Source: Nitrosopumilales archaeon (GTDB taxonomy: Archaea > Thermoproteota > Nitrososphaeria > Nitrososphaerales > Nitrosopumilaceae). Taken from it: 6,795 bases of DNA. Within the stretch, counting starts at the first letter, position 1. Each line of letters starts with the position of its first letter. Position numbers and translations under genes: made by a program. The stretch spans positions 1 through 6,795 of the forward strand of contig JAEHKQ010000021.1 in NCBI GenBank assembly GCA_016838795.1, written 5' to 3'. The notes beneath the pieces are model-generated. The model made no database searches. It had not been told where the DNA came from and saw nothing but the letters and a program-made list of their open reading frames with translations. This document shows, piece by piece, positions 1-6,104 of the stretch.

Positions 1-642
1 GCTACTGATCAAGATGGTAATTCTGCAAGCACGACCCAAACAATTACTGTGATTGATACTACCCATCCAGAACTAACCATTCCAGAAGATCTCATAGTTG
101 ACGCCACAGGAATTGTAAGTATCATTTCAGTTGGCAAAGCAACAAGTACAGATCTAACAGATCCTTCACCAAATATTACTAATGACGCACCAGAAATTTT
201 TCCTCTCGGACAAACTCTAGTTACTTGGACTGCAATAGATTCATTTGGAAACTCTATCAGTGAAACCCAAACAATTGAGGTTCAAGCTTGTGGAAAACCA
301 ATCTCATACTATAACATGATTGAAGGAAGCTTCGATGACGATATAATCATTGGTACAAACCTCCCAGATTTGATATTTGCCTATGGTGGAGATGACATCA
401 TTAGTGGAGAGAAAGGAAATGATTGTATCTTTGGCGGAGAAGGAGATGACATCATTTTTGGAAATGAAGGGAACGATAATCTAACTGGCGGTGAAGGAAA
501 TGACATCATTAAAGGCCTATCTGGCAATGATACCATTACAGGTGGGATAGGATTGGACATCATTGATGGTGGTGACGACATAGACATGTGTAATGTTTCT
601 CAAACTTCAGATGGCGATCTAGTAGTAAAGTGTGAATCATAG
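1..642 (+). CDS. C-terminal part of a HYR-domain / RTX calcium-binding repeat protein (5' truncated by window)
   Basis: The reading frame is open from the first base to a TAG stop, giving 213 residues; the true start is upstream of the window. Residues about 1-22 end one HYR (Ig-like) repeat, with the typical ATDQDGN and TQTITVIDTT strings. Residues about 18-96 form a complete second HYR repeat (PEL.IPEDL, then VTWTAIDSFGNS and TQTIEVQ). A linker with Cys97 leads into about nine tandem RTX-like nonapeptides of the GGxGxDxhx type at residues about 112-196, followed by a short cap ending in Cys-Glu-Ser. RTX repeats bind calcium and fold as a parallel beta-roll; HYR domains are adhesion-type modules of extracellular proteins. 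I infer a secreted or surface protein, but the N-terminus that would show a signal peptide is missing. Four cysteines (97, 142, 197, 211) could form disulphides outside the cell. The exact function is unknown. Confidence 0.85.
   Translation, partial: ATDQDGNSASTTQTITVIDTTHPELTIPEDLIVDATGIVSIISVGKATSTDLTDPSPNITNDAPEIFPLGQTLVTWTAIDSFGNSISETQTIEVQACGKPISYYNMIEGSFDDDIIIGTNLPDLIFAYGGDDIISGEKGNDCIFGGEGDDIIFGNEGNDNLTGGEGNDIIKGLSGNDTITGGIGLDIIDGGDDIDMCNVSQTSDGDLVVKCES
334..588 (+). repeat. RTX nonapeptide-coding tandem repeats with a 54-bp DNA period
   Basis: This stretch encodes nine-residue units with alternating Gly-Asp/Asn-rich turns and short hydrophobic strands. At DNA level the string GACATCATT recurs exactly at 394, 448, 502 and 556, a spacing of 54 bases, or two nonapeptides. 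The intervening 27-base units differ more from their neighbours. The 391-444 and 445-498 units share 9 of 18 identical codons. In known RTX beta-rolls 18 residues make one full turn, so the DNA unit matches the structural unit. Confidence 0.8.
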
Positions 643-681
643 AATAACAGCTCATTATCTAAAAAAATTCATTTTAATTCA

Positions 682-695
682 TTACAAATTTGTAA
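682..695. promoter_or_regulatory. Perfect 14-bp palindrome upstream of TATA box (candidate operator)
   Basis: TTACAAATTTGTAA reads identically on both strands and lies 7 bases before the TATA-like sequence at 703-711, in the gap before the DUF47-PiT genes. Archaeal repressors and activators with a bacterial-type helix-turn-helix commonly bind short palindromes here, near the BRE. A chance AT-rich palindrome of this size is roughly expected once in a window this long, so the placement is the main argument. The regulator is unknown. Confidence 0.4.
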
Positions 696-711
696 AAGAT
701 CGTTATATAAT
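695..711 (+). promoter_or_regulatory. Putative archaeal BRE/TATA promoter for the DUF47-PiT operon
   Basis: A purine-rich stretch (AAAAGAT) is followed by TTATATAAT at 703-711, the arrangement expected for TFB and TBP binding. Transcription would start about 25 bases downstream, near 732, leaving a leader of about 34 bases with no obvious Shine-Dalgarno sequence. A second AT-rich stretch at 714-725 is an alternative TATA box. This is the only gap over 100 bases in the window, which supports a promoter here. Confidence 0.5.
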
Positions 712-765
712 AGAATATAATATATGGTGAATAGAGATTTAACCTCAAAATAATCCTTACAGACT

Positions 766-1398
766 ATGGTACAATGGCTATCCTGGATAAAATCTAACGA
801 AAAAGAAATTCTTTCCATCTTAGATAACCTTGCCAAAAAGGCGGTTGAATCTTCAGAAGAATTAGTAGTGTTATTTTCAGACATAAGTAAAGCAACAGAA
901 TGTCATACTCAAATCAAAAAACTTGAACGTGTGGCTGATGTGTTAACTCGCTCTGTTTTTACAGAACTAAATAAAACATTCATCACTCCTCTTGATAGGG
1001 AAGATATCCAAAGAATTGCTTCGAAAATTGATGATGTTATTGACTTCACCGAAGGCGTTTCAGCCAGAACTGTGAGTTATCACATCACTATAACTCCTCC
1101 TTACATGTTGGAAATTTCAAAAGAATTGGTCAAAGCAACGAAGGAGATCAAATACATGATTTCCAAACTAGGTCATGTCAAGGGAAACACTGACATAATT
1201 AGTCACTGTAGAACTACAAGCGACATAGAACACACTATTGATGACTTGTACAGGAACGCGGTAGGAAAACTGTTTGAAACAAATGACGCTCTGAACATAA
1301 TTAAACTGAAGGACATCTATGAGACCATAGAGACTGCATCAGACAGATGTGTTGATGTCGCTGACGTTATAGAAGATATTGTTCTAAAGTATGCTTAG
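766..1398 (+). CDS. DUF47 (PhoU-like) phosphate transport accessory protein
   Basis: This 210-residue, mostly helical soluble protein matches the DUF47/PhoU_div family in length and motifs. Visible signatures are the acidic ERVAD motif (54-58), FITPLDREDI (72-81), the DDVIDFTEG segment (89-97) and a second acidic metal-ligand-like segment with ETASDRCVDVADVIE near 189-203. These paired E/D motifs recall the metal-binding helices of PhoU. DUF47 genes commonly sit directly before PiT-type permease genes and are thought to modulate or regulate the transporter; the same arrangement is present here, with the permease starting 8 bases after this stop. The ATG start is chosen because the conserved family N-terminus begins shortly after it. 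No Shine-Dalgarno sequence precedes it, as is usual for first genes in archaeal operons. The biochemical role is inferred from family and context. Confidence 0.9.
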   Translation: MVQWLSWIKSNEKEILSILDNLAKKAVESSEELVVLFSDISKATECHTQIKKLERVADVLTRSVFTELNKTFITPLDREDIQRIASKIDDVIDFTEGVSARTVSYHITITPPYMLEISKELVKATKEIKYMISKLGHVKGNTDIISHCRTTSDIEHTIDDLYRNAVGKLFETNDALNIIKLKDIYETIETASDRCVDVADVIEDIVLKYA

Positions 1399-1406
1399 GA
1401 TTTCAT

Positions 1407-2393
1407 ATGCTCGAATTAGCAATTATAGCGATAGGAATAGCACTAGTTTTTGATTTTGTCAACGGTTTCAATGATGCAGCAAATTCAGTTGCAACAGTCA
1501 TTGGTACTAGAGTTTTAAAACCACTTCACGCTGTTTTACTTTCGGCAGCAGCAAACTTTGTGGGCCCTTTTGTTTTTGGAGTAGCAGTTGCAACAACGAT
1601 TGCCAAGGGAATTGTAAGCCCAGACGACATTACCGTTTACATGATAATTGGAGGCTTGGCTGGTGCCATAACCTGGAGTACAACTTGTACCATGTTTGGT
1701 TTACCAATATCCAACAGTCATTCCCTCATTGGAGGTATAATTGGCGCTGGAATTGCTGGATTAGGATTTGAAAAACTGGTTTATGACGGTTTATTCAAAG
1801 TTCTGATTGGGATCATTGCCTCTCCAATAGGAGGAATGATCATAGGATTACTATTTGCTGGAGCCATTATCACCTTCTTTGCAAAACGTTCTCCCAGAAT
1901 TGTAAACAAGACTTTTGGAAGATTACAGATAATCTCTTCTGCTTGGTTTGCTTTAACACATGGAGCAAATGATGGTCAAAAAGTTATGGGAATAATTGTC
2001 TTAATCTTGTTTGCAGAGGGCTTAATCTCAGAAATTGAAGTTCCATTATGGGTAATACTTGCAGCTGCATCTGCTATCGGTCTTGGAACTTTCTTTGGAG
2101 GATACAAAGTAATTAGAACACTTGGATTGAGAATAGCTAGACTAAAACCATATCAAGGATTTGCAGCTGAAACTGGCGGTGGAATTATTCTTGGAATATT
2201 TGCCATCCTTGGCATTCCAGCTAGTACAACGCACGCAATCACAGGTTCAATTATGGGTGCTGGAGCTGTTAGACGAAAATTTGCAGTTAGGTGGAAGGTA
2301 GGAAGGCAAATAGTCTTTACATGGCTGATCACAATACCAGGAAGTGCAGGAATAGCTTATCTTAGTACAATTATAATCAATTTTTTCGTATGA
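1407..2393 (+). CDS. pit: PiT-family inorganic phosphate transporter
   Basis: This 328-residue membrane protein is a low-affinity phosphate permease of the PiT family (PF01384), which takes up phosphate, often as a metal-phosphate complex, with H+ or Na+. The two family signatures are present as an internal repeat: GFNDAAN at residues 20-26 and HGANDGQK at 185-192, each followed about 80 residues later by a P-x-S-x-S/T-H motif (PISNSH at 100-105, PASTTH at 271-276). This gives the inverted two-half topology of the family. About ten hydrophobic segments are visible. It lacks the long central hydrophilic loop of E. coli PitA (499 residues), as is usual for compact archaeal members. AGGA at 1397-1400, overlapping the stop of the DUF47 gene, is a partial Shine-Dalgarno site 6 bases before the ATG. 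The two genes are almost certainly cotranscribed. Whether H+ or Na+ is coupled cannot be read from the sequence. Confidence 0.95.
   Translation: MLELAIIAIGIALVFDFVNGFNDAANSVATVIGTRVLKPLHAVLLSAAANFVGPFVFGVAVATTIAKGIVSPDDITVYMIIGGLAGAITWSTTCTMFGLPISNSHSLIGGIIGAGIAGLGFEKLVYDGLFKVLIGIIASPIGGMIIGLLFAGAIITFFAKRSPRIVNKTFGRLQIISSAWFALTHGANDGQKVMGIIVLILFAEGLISEIEVPLWVILAAASAIGLGTFFGGYKVIRTLGLRIARLKPYQGFAAETGGGIILGIFAILGIPASTTHAITGSIMGAGAVRRKFAVRWKVGRQIVFTWLITIPGSAGIAYLSTIIINFFV
2371..2377 (+). promoter_or_regulatory. Possible internal TATA box for the aquaporin gene
   Basis: TTATAAT lies in the last codons of the phosphate transporter gene. A start about 25 bases downstream, near 2400, would leave a leader of about 9 bases before the aquaporin ATG, which has no Shine-Dalgarno sequence. 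This would allow separate expression, but read-through from the DUF47-PiT promoter is as likely. AT-rich coding DNA produces such strings by chance. Confidence 0.25.
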
Positions 2394-2408
2394 CTTGAAT
2401 AACAGACG

Positions 2409-3095
2409 ATGCATAAATCTAATCTAATAATCTTCATTGCTGAATTAGTTGGAACTTTTGGTTTAGTAATCGCAGCAACAGTATCGGTTGTTTATGATGG
2501 AAGATTTGGCCAAATCTTGGGCCCAATAGGCAATGCAGTAGTACACTTTGTTGGAATATCCACTATGATTTTTGTTTTTGGGAAATACTCTATGGCACAC
2601 TTGAACCCAGCCGTAACAATAGGCTTTTTTATTTCTGGATATATAAAAGCAAAAAAAATTCCTTTGTACTTTGTTGCACAAACCATTGGCGCAATTTTAG
2701 GAAGTTTATTTGTAAAACAAGTTGTTGGAAATTATGGTAATCTTGGACTAAATTTCCCTAACTACCAATATTCCATTCCACTCTTCTATGGCATTGAAAT
2801 TTTGGCCACTGTATTTTTGATGGGGGGTATCTTAATTGTAGTGAGTAAAAAGAAATTACCAATGGCAATAATTAGTATCGTTATATCGGCAATCATTGCT
2901 TTTGATGTGTTTTTTCTATCACCAATTTCTGGTGCTTCAATGAATCCTATTCGCTCTGTTGCACCTGCACTGCTAAGTGGAATATTAGATGACTTGTGGT
3001 TATATCTGACTGCGCCTTTCATAGGGTCTATCATAGTTGCTTTAATTTACAGAAACAAATTTTCAAAGAACTTACTCTCCAATTCTAGTGTTTAA
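2409..3095 (+). CDS. MIP/aquaporin-family channel with atypical second NPA motif (NPI)
   Basis: This 228-residue protein has the six membrane spans and two half-helices of the major intrinsic protein family, which conducts water and sometimes glycerol, ammonia or other small neutral solutes. The first half-helix has the canonical HLNPAVT at residues 64-70. The second reads SGASMNPIR at 174-182, so the usual Ala after Asn-Pro is Ile181, while pore Arg182 is kept. Counting back from the NPA motifs, the selectivity filter positions are His46, Val167, Ala176 and Arg182. Spans lie at about 6-27, 38-58, 83-103, 124-146, 150-170 and 194-214. The gene starts 15 bases after the phosphate transporter stop, so it is probably in the same transcript. 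The family call is firm. The substrate is uncertain: water is the default, and ammonia is a possibility because of the filter. Confidence 0.93.
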   Translation: MHKSNLIIFIAELVGTFGLVIAATVSVVYDGRFGQILGPIGNAVVHFVGISTMIFVFGKYSMAHLNPAVTIGFFISGYIKAKKIPLYFVAQTIGAILGSLFVKQVVGNYGNLGLNFPNYQYSIPLFYGIEILATVFLMGGILIVVSKKKLPMAIISIVISAIIAFDVFFLSPISGASMNPIRSVAPALLSGILDDLWLYLTAPFIGSIIVALIYRNKFSKNLLSNSSV

Positions 3096-3109
3096 CTATG
3101 ATGAAATAG

Positions 3110-3117
3110 TTTGTTTT
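3110..3117 (+). terminator. Possible oligo-T terminator after the aquaporin gene
   Basis: TTTGTTTT on the coding strand starts 15 bases after the aquaporin stop. Archaeal RNA polymerase often terminates at short T-rich tracts without a hairpin. The tract is short and interrupted, so support is weak. Its place between the transport genes and the tetrapyrrole genes fits an operon boundary. Confidence 0.3.
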
Positions 3118-3127
3118 GGGTATTACG

Positions 3128-3136
3128 AATAATAAT
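3128..3136 (+). promoter_or_regulatory. Possible TATA box for the hemL operon (leaderless mRNA)
   Basis: AATAATAAT is centred about 26 bases before the hemL ATG at 3158. That is the spacing expected if transcription begins at or next to the start codon, giving a leaderless message, and it agrees with the lack of a Shine-Dalgarno sequence before this ATG. The match to a TATA box is imperfect and the BRE is unclear. Confidence 0.35.
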
Positions 3137-3157
3137 GACAAAAAGTCACGTAGCCTG

Positions 3158-4435
3158 ATGTCTAAATCAAAGAAATTATTTAACGATGCAAAAAAAGTAA
3201 TTCCATCTGGAGTTAACAGTCCTGTTAGGTATTATGATCCCTATCCATTCTTTGTAAAAAAATCACAAGGAAGTCATCTTTGGGATGAAGACAATAATCG
3301 TCTAGTTGATTTTTGTAATGGTTATGGAGCATTATTACTAGGACATAGGAGAAAGGAAATAATTTCGGCAGTATTAAAACAATTAAAAAACGGAACTCTT
3401 TTTGGCACACCATCATCTCTTGAAATAAAATTATCCAAACTAATTATTGGAAACTTCTCATCCATACAAAAAGTCCGTTTAGTTAACACGGGTGCAGAAG
3501 CCACTATGACTGCCATTAGATTGGCACGAGGATTCACAAAGAAGAAAAAAATCATCAAATTTGAAGGATGTTATCATGGATCTTATGATTCAGTTTTAGT
3601 TAAGGCAGGTTCTGGTGCTGCTCATCATGGCATTTCAGTATCTGAAGGTGGGTTAAAGGAAATTTCTTCAAACACACTTGTGGTTCAATACAATAATTCA
3701 GATGAATTAGAAGCAGTGATAAAAAAACACAAAGATATTGCAGGTGTTATAGTTGAACCAATTCTTGCAAACATGGGTTTAATTCTACCTGAAAATAATT
3801 TTCTAAAAAATCTAAGACAAATAACTAAAGAAAATAACATTCCTCTAATTTTTGATGAAATAGTTACTGGTTTTAGGGTTTCACCTGGAGGCGCACAAGC
3901 ACATTTTGGAATAAAACCAGATCTTACAACCTTAGGAAAAGCACTTGGAAATGGATTCACAATTGCTGCAGTAGGTGGTAGAAAAGACATTATGGATCAG
4001 TTGACCCCAAGTGGCAAAGTTTACCAGGCAAGTACATTTGCTGGAAACCCTGTTTCCGTTAGTGCAGCAATTAGTTCGATTACAACTATGAATAAACTTA
4101 AAAACAAACTATATTCTAGACTTGAGCGATATTGTGCATTATTTGCAAGAGCAATTGATGATATTGCTACAGATATGAAAATTCCGCATCAAATCAATTT
4201 TACAGCCTCAATGTTCCAGATTTTCTTTACAAATAAACCTGTAATTAACTATAAATCCGCCATGAAATCAGACTCGAAGAAATTTCAAAAACTGTTTTCA
4301 GCATTATTACAAAAGGGAATCTTTGTAGCCCCCTCTCAATTTGAAGTAGTTTTTCTATCTACTGCTCATACAAAATCTGATTTTAATGACGCACTTAACG
4401 CATATCAATATGCACTAAAAATGGTGAAGAAATGA
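3158..4435 (+). CDS. hemL: Glutamate-1-semialdehyde 2,1-aminomutase
   Basis: HemL is a cytoplasmic PLP enzyme that converts glutamate-1-semialdehyde to 5-aminolevulinate in the C5 tetrapyrrole pathway. The 425-residue protein begins MSKSKKLF and continues IPSGVNSPVR (15-24), which aligns with the N-terminus of bacterial HemL (about 426 residues). I therefore chose ATG 3158 over a TTG 14 codons upstream. Motifs seen are NTGAEATMTAIRLARG (110-125), FEGCYHG (135-141), VKAGSGA (148-154), DEIVTGFR (233-240), the PLP-binding Lys261 in LGKALGNGF, and APSQFEVVFLSTAH (391-404). Several are non-standard: NTGAEA for NSGTEA, GCYHGSYD for GCYHGHAD, LGNGF for IGGG, and ASTFAGNP for AGTLSGNP. These lean towards other class-III aminotransferases, but the overall similarity and the hemC-cobA-hemD neighbours support HemL. 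The stop overlaps the hemC start. Confidence 0.9.
   Translation: MSKSKKLFNDAKKVIPSGVNSPVRYYDPYPFFVKKSQGSHLWDEDNNRLVDFCNGYGALLLGHRRKEIISAVLKQLKNGTLFGTPSSLEIKLSKLIIGNFSSIQKVRLVNTGAEATMTAIRLARGFTKKKKIIKFEGCYHGSYDSVLVKAGSGAAHHGISVSEGGLKEISSNTLVVQYNNSDELEAVIKKHKDIAGVIVEPILANMGLILPENNFLKNLRQITKENNIPLIFDEIVTGFRVSPGGAQAHFGIKPDLTTLGKALGNGFTIAAVGGRKDIMDQLTPSGKVYQASTFAGNPVSVSAAISSITTMNKLKNKLYSRLERYCALFARAIDDIATDMKIPHQINFTASMFQIFFTNKPVINYKSAMKSDSKKFQKLFSALLQKGIFVAPSQFEVVFLSTAHTKSDFNDALNAYQYALKMVKK
4423..4427 (+). promoter_or_regulatory. Shine-Dalgarno site for hemC
   Basis: GGTGA, complementary to the archaeal 16S rRNA 3' end, lies 4 bases before the hemC ATG at 4432 and inside the end of hemL. It supports the overlapping ATGA start and translational coupling of hemC to hemL. 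The spacing is slightly short. Confidence 0.5.
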
Positions 4436-5364
4436 AGTACATAATCGGAACCAGAGGAAGCGCTCTATCAATTGCACAAACCAACTGGGTTGTAAACGAA
4501 TTAAAAAAAAATTTTCCAGATATAGAATTTGAAATAAAAACAATCAAGACTAAAGGAGATACCGACGCGCGTCCATTATTCATAATTAATCGAAAAGGAA
4601 TTTTTGAAAAAGAAATTGATCGAGCAGTTGCACAAAAAAAAGTAGACTTTGCAGTACATAGTCTTAAAGACGTTCCATCAGAGCTAGGAGACAATCTTGT
4701 TTTAGCATGCGTACCTAAAAGAGAATCTGTAAATGATGTTTTCATTTCCACAAATGATTCTACACTATACACAATAGAATCTGGTGCCAAAGTGGGTACT
4801 AGTAGTCTTAGAAGAGCAGTTCAGATTACAAGAAAAAGACCAGATCTTGTTGTTAAACCAATCCGAGGAAATATTGAGACAAGAATTAGAAAAATCAATG
4901 GAGATTATGATGCTGTTGTATTAGCACAAGCAGGAATTTCCAGATTGGGGCTAGATGTAAAATTCTCAAAACTTTCTACTGATGAATTCTTTCCTTCTCC
5001 AGGTCAAGGTGCCCTCGCAATTATATCAAGAGCTGATGATTCCGAAACAATTTCCATGTTAAAAAAAATTGAAGATGAAAATTCTCGTTTGGCAGTAGAA
5101 GCAGAAAGAGCATTATCAAATTTTGTAGAATCTGGTTGTAGGTTTCCAGTTGGAGCATATGCAAAAGTAACTGATCAAAAATTGGTTCTCAAGGTCGTTG
5201 CTTTTTCTGTAGACGGGAAAAAATCAATGACAGTAGAAAAAACTGGTCAAAAAAATGATCCTACATCTTTGGGTAAAGCAGTAGGCGAGGAACTCGTCAA
5301 ACAAGGAGTAAATGAACTTGCATTAAATTGGAGAAAAACAGTAGAAGAGTGGAACAAGAAATGA
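4432..5364 (+). CDS. hemC: Hydroxymethylbilane synthase (porphobilinogen deaminase)
   Basis: HemC joins four porphobilinogen units into the linear tetrapyrrole hydroxymethylbilane in the cytoplasm. The 310-residue length is typical. Signatures in order are GTRGSALSIAQ (6-16), KTKGD (39-43), HSLKDVPSEL (76-85, with catalytic Asp80), VGTSSLRR (121-128), IRGNIETR (144-151), PSPGQGALAI (189-198) and ESGCRFPVGAYA (233-244). Cys236 in this last motif is the residue that covalently carries the dipyrromethane cofactor. All key residues are present, so the enzyme should be active. The segment RESVNDVF (97-104) departs from the common REDPRDA-type motif. The start codon overlaps the hemL stop as ATGA with a nearby GGTGA, and the stop overlaps cobA the same way, placing the gene firmly in one operon. 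Confidence 0.96.
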   Translation: MKYIIGTRGSALSIAQTNWVVNELKKNFPDIEFEIKTIKTKGDTDARPLFIINRKGIFEKEIDRAVAQKKVDFAVHSLKDVPSELGDNLVLACVPKRESVNDVFISTNDSTLYTIESGAKVGTSSLRRAVQITRKRPDLVVKPIRGNIETRIRKINGDYDAVVLAQAGISRLGLDVKFSKLSTDEFFPSPGQGALAIISRADDSETISMLKKIEDENSRLAVEAERALSNFVESGCRFPVGAYAKVTDQKLVLKVVAFSVDGKKSMTVEKTGQKNDPTSLGKAVGEELVKQGVNELALNWRKTVEEWNKK

Positions 5365-6104
5365 GTGGAAAAGTTTACTTGGTTGGTGCTGGCCCTGGGG
5401 ATGAAAAACTAATCACGTTAAAGGCAGTCGAACTTCTCAAAAAGGCGGATGTTGTTCTCTATGATAGACTTGTAAATAAAAAAATTCTCTCAATGATTCC
5501 AAAGAAAACTGAAAAGGTCTATGTTGGGCGAGATGTTGGTGATGATTACAAACATCAAGAATCTACTAATGATCTGATGTTGAAATTTGCAAAAAAGAAA
5601 AAAAATATTGTGAGGCTAAAGGGCGGTGATCCAATAATTTTTGGAAGAGGCGGTGAGGAAGCACAATATCTTAAACAACACAAAATAAAATATGAAATAA
5701 TTCCTGGAATAACATCAGGAATAGCTTCTGCAATTTATTCCGGAATCCCACTTACACATAGAAAATATGCATCATCAGTAGTTTTTGTAACTGGTCATGA
5801 AGATCCTGAAAAGAAAAAAGAGGAAGTAAAATGGAAAAAACTCGCAAATTCTGTTGACACTATTGTCATAATGATGGGCTTGTCAAGAATTGAAATCATC
5901 TGCAAGGAATTGGCGAAGGGGGGTATGAAAAAAAGTATGCCTGTTGCTGTAATTCAAAATGGCACGACCTCTTCACACAGAATGATTTTGGGTAACATTT
6001 CTAATATAGCAAAACAGGTTAAGCAGAAAAAAATCAAATCCCCATCAATAATTATAGTTGGCCGAGTCGTTGAACTTTCGAAAACAATAGGTTGGAAAAA
6101 ATGA
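5361..6104 (+). CDS. cobA: Uroporphyrinogen-III C-methyltransferase (SUMT)
   Basis: The enzyme uses two S-adenosylmethionine molecules to methylate uroporphyrinogen III at C2 and C7, making precorrin-2, the branch compound towards cobalamin, siroheme and the alternative heme route. The 247-residue length matches stand-alone archaeal and bacterial SUMT, with no CysG-type N-terminal domain. Motifs seen are VYLVGAGPGD (5-14), VVLYDRLVN (31-39), VGRDVGDDYKHQ (55-66), VRLKGGDPIIFGRGGEE (84-100), PGITSGIASAIYSGIPLTHR (115-134) and VTGHED (143-148). ATG 5361 is chosen over an upstream TTG at 5328 because conserved sequence begins at VYLVGAGPGD and the ATG forms an ATGA overlap with the hemC stop. 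The protein is rich in lysine runs. It sits before hemD, whose product makes its substrate. Confidence 0.95.
   Translation: MSGKVYLVGAGPGDEKLITLKAVELLKKADVVLYDRLVNKKILSMIPKKTEKVYVGRDVGDDYKHQESTNDLMLKFAKKKKNIVRLKGGDPIIFGRGGEEAQYLKQHKIKYEIIPGITSGIASAIYSGIPLTHRKYASSVVFVTGHEDPEKKKEEVKWKKLANSVDTIVIMMGLSRIEIICKELAKGGMKKSMPVAVIQNGTTSSHRMILGNISNIAKQVKQKKIKSPSIIIVGRVVELSKTIGWKK

Noticed and set aside
49..51. GTG as start of the HYR/RTX protein
   Set aside because: The frame is open upstream and encodes the end of another HYR repeat, so the gene starts before the window.
381..587. Minus-strand open frame rich in Ser, Pro and Met
   Set aside because: It is the antisense of the RTX repeats; its low-complexity composition mirrors the Gly/Asp-rich repeats and it has no independent support.
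724..753. Nine-codon upstream open frame (ATG GTG ... TAA) before the DUF47 gene
   Set aside because: With the TATA box at 703-711 its ATG would fall before the predicted transcription start, and it has no ribosome site.
669..884. Minus-strand open frame of 71 codons spanning the intergenic promoter region
   Set aside because: Most of it lies opposite the well-supported DUF47 gene and the AT-rich promoter; no recognisable family or start signal.
3136..3148. Small inverted repeat TGAC-AAAAA-GTCA upstream of hemL
   Set aside because: Arms of only 4 bases are too short to support an operator or hairpin in AT-rich DNA.
3116..3157. TTG start extending HemL by 14 residues
   Set aside because: The extra residues are polar and unlike the family, it has no ribosome site, and ATG 3158 gives the conserved MSKS start.
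3685..3990. 101-codon minus-strand open frame
   Set aside because: Antisense shadow of the HemL catalytic region.
4395..4790. 131-codon minus-strand open frame
   Set aside because: It lies opposite hemC and the end of hemL, both strongly supported by motifs; it resembles no known family.
5328..5360. TTG start extending CobA by 11 residues into hemC
   Set aside because: The conserved SUMT sequence begins just after ATG 5361, which forms the same ATGA overlap as the other junctions.
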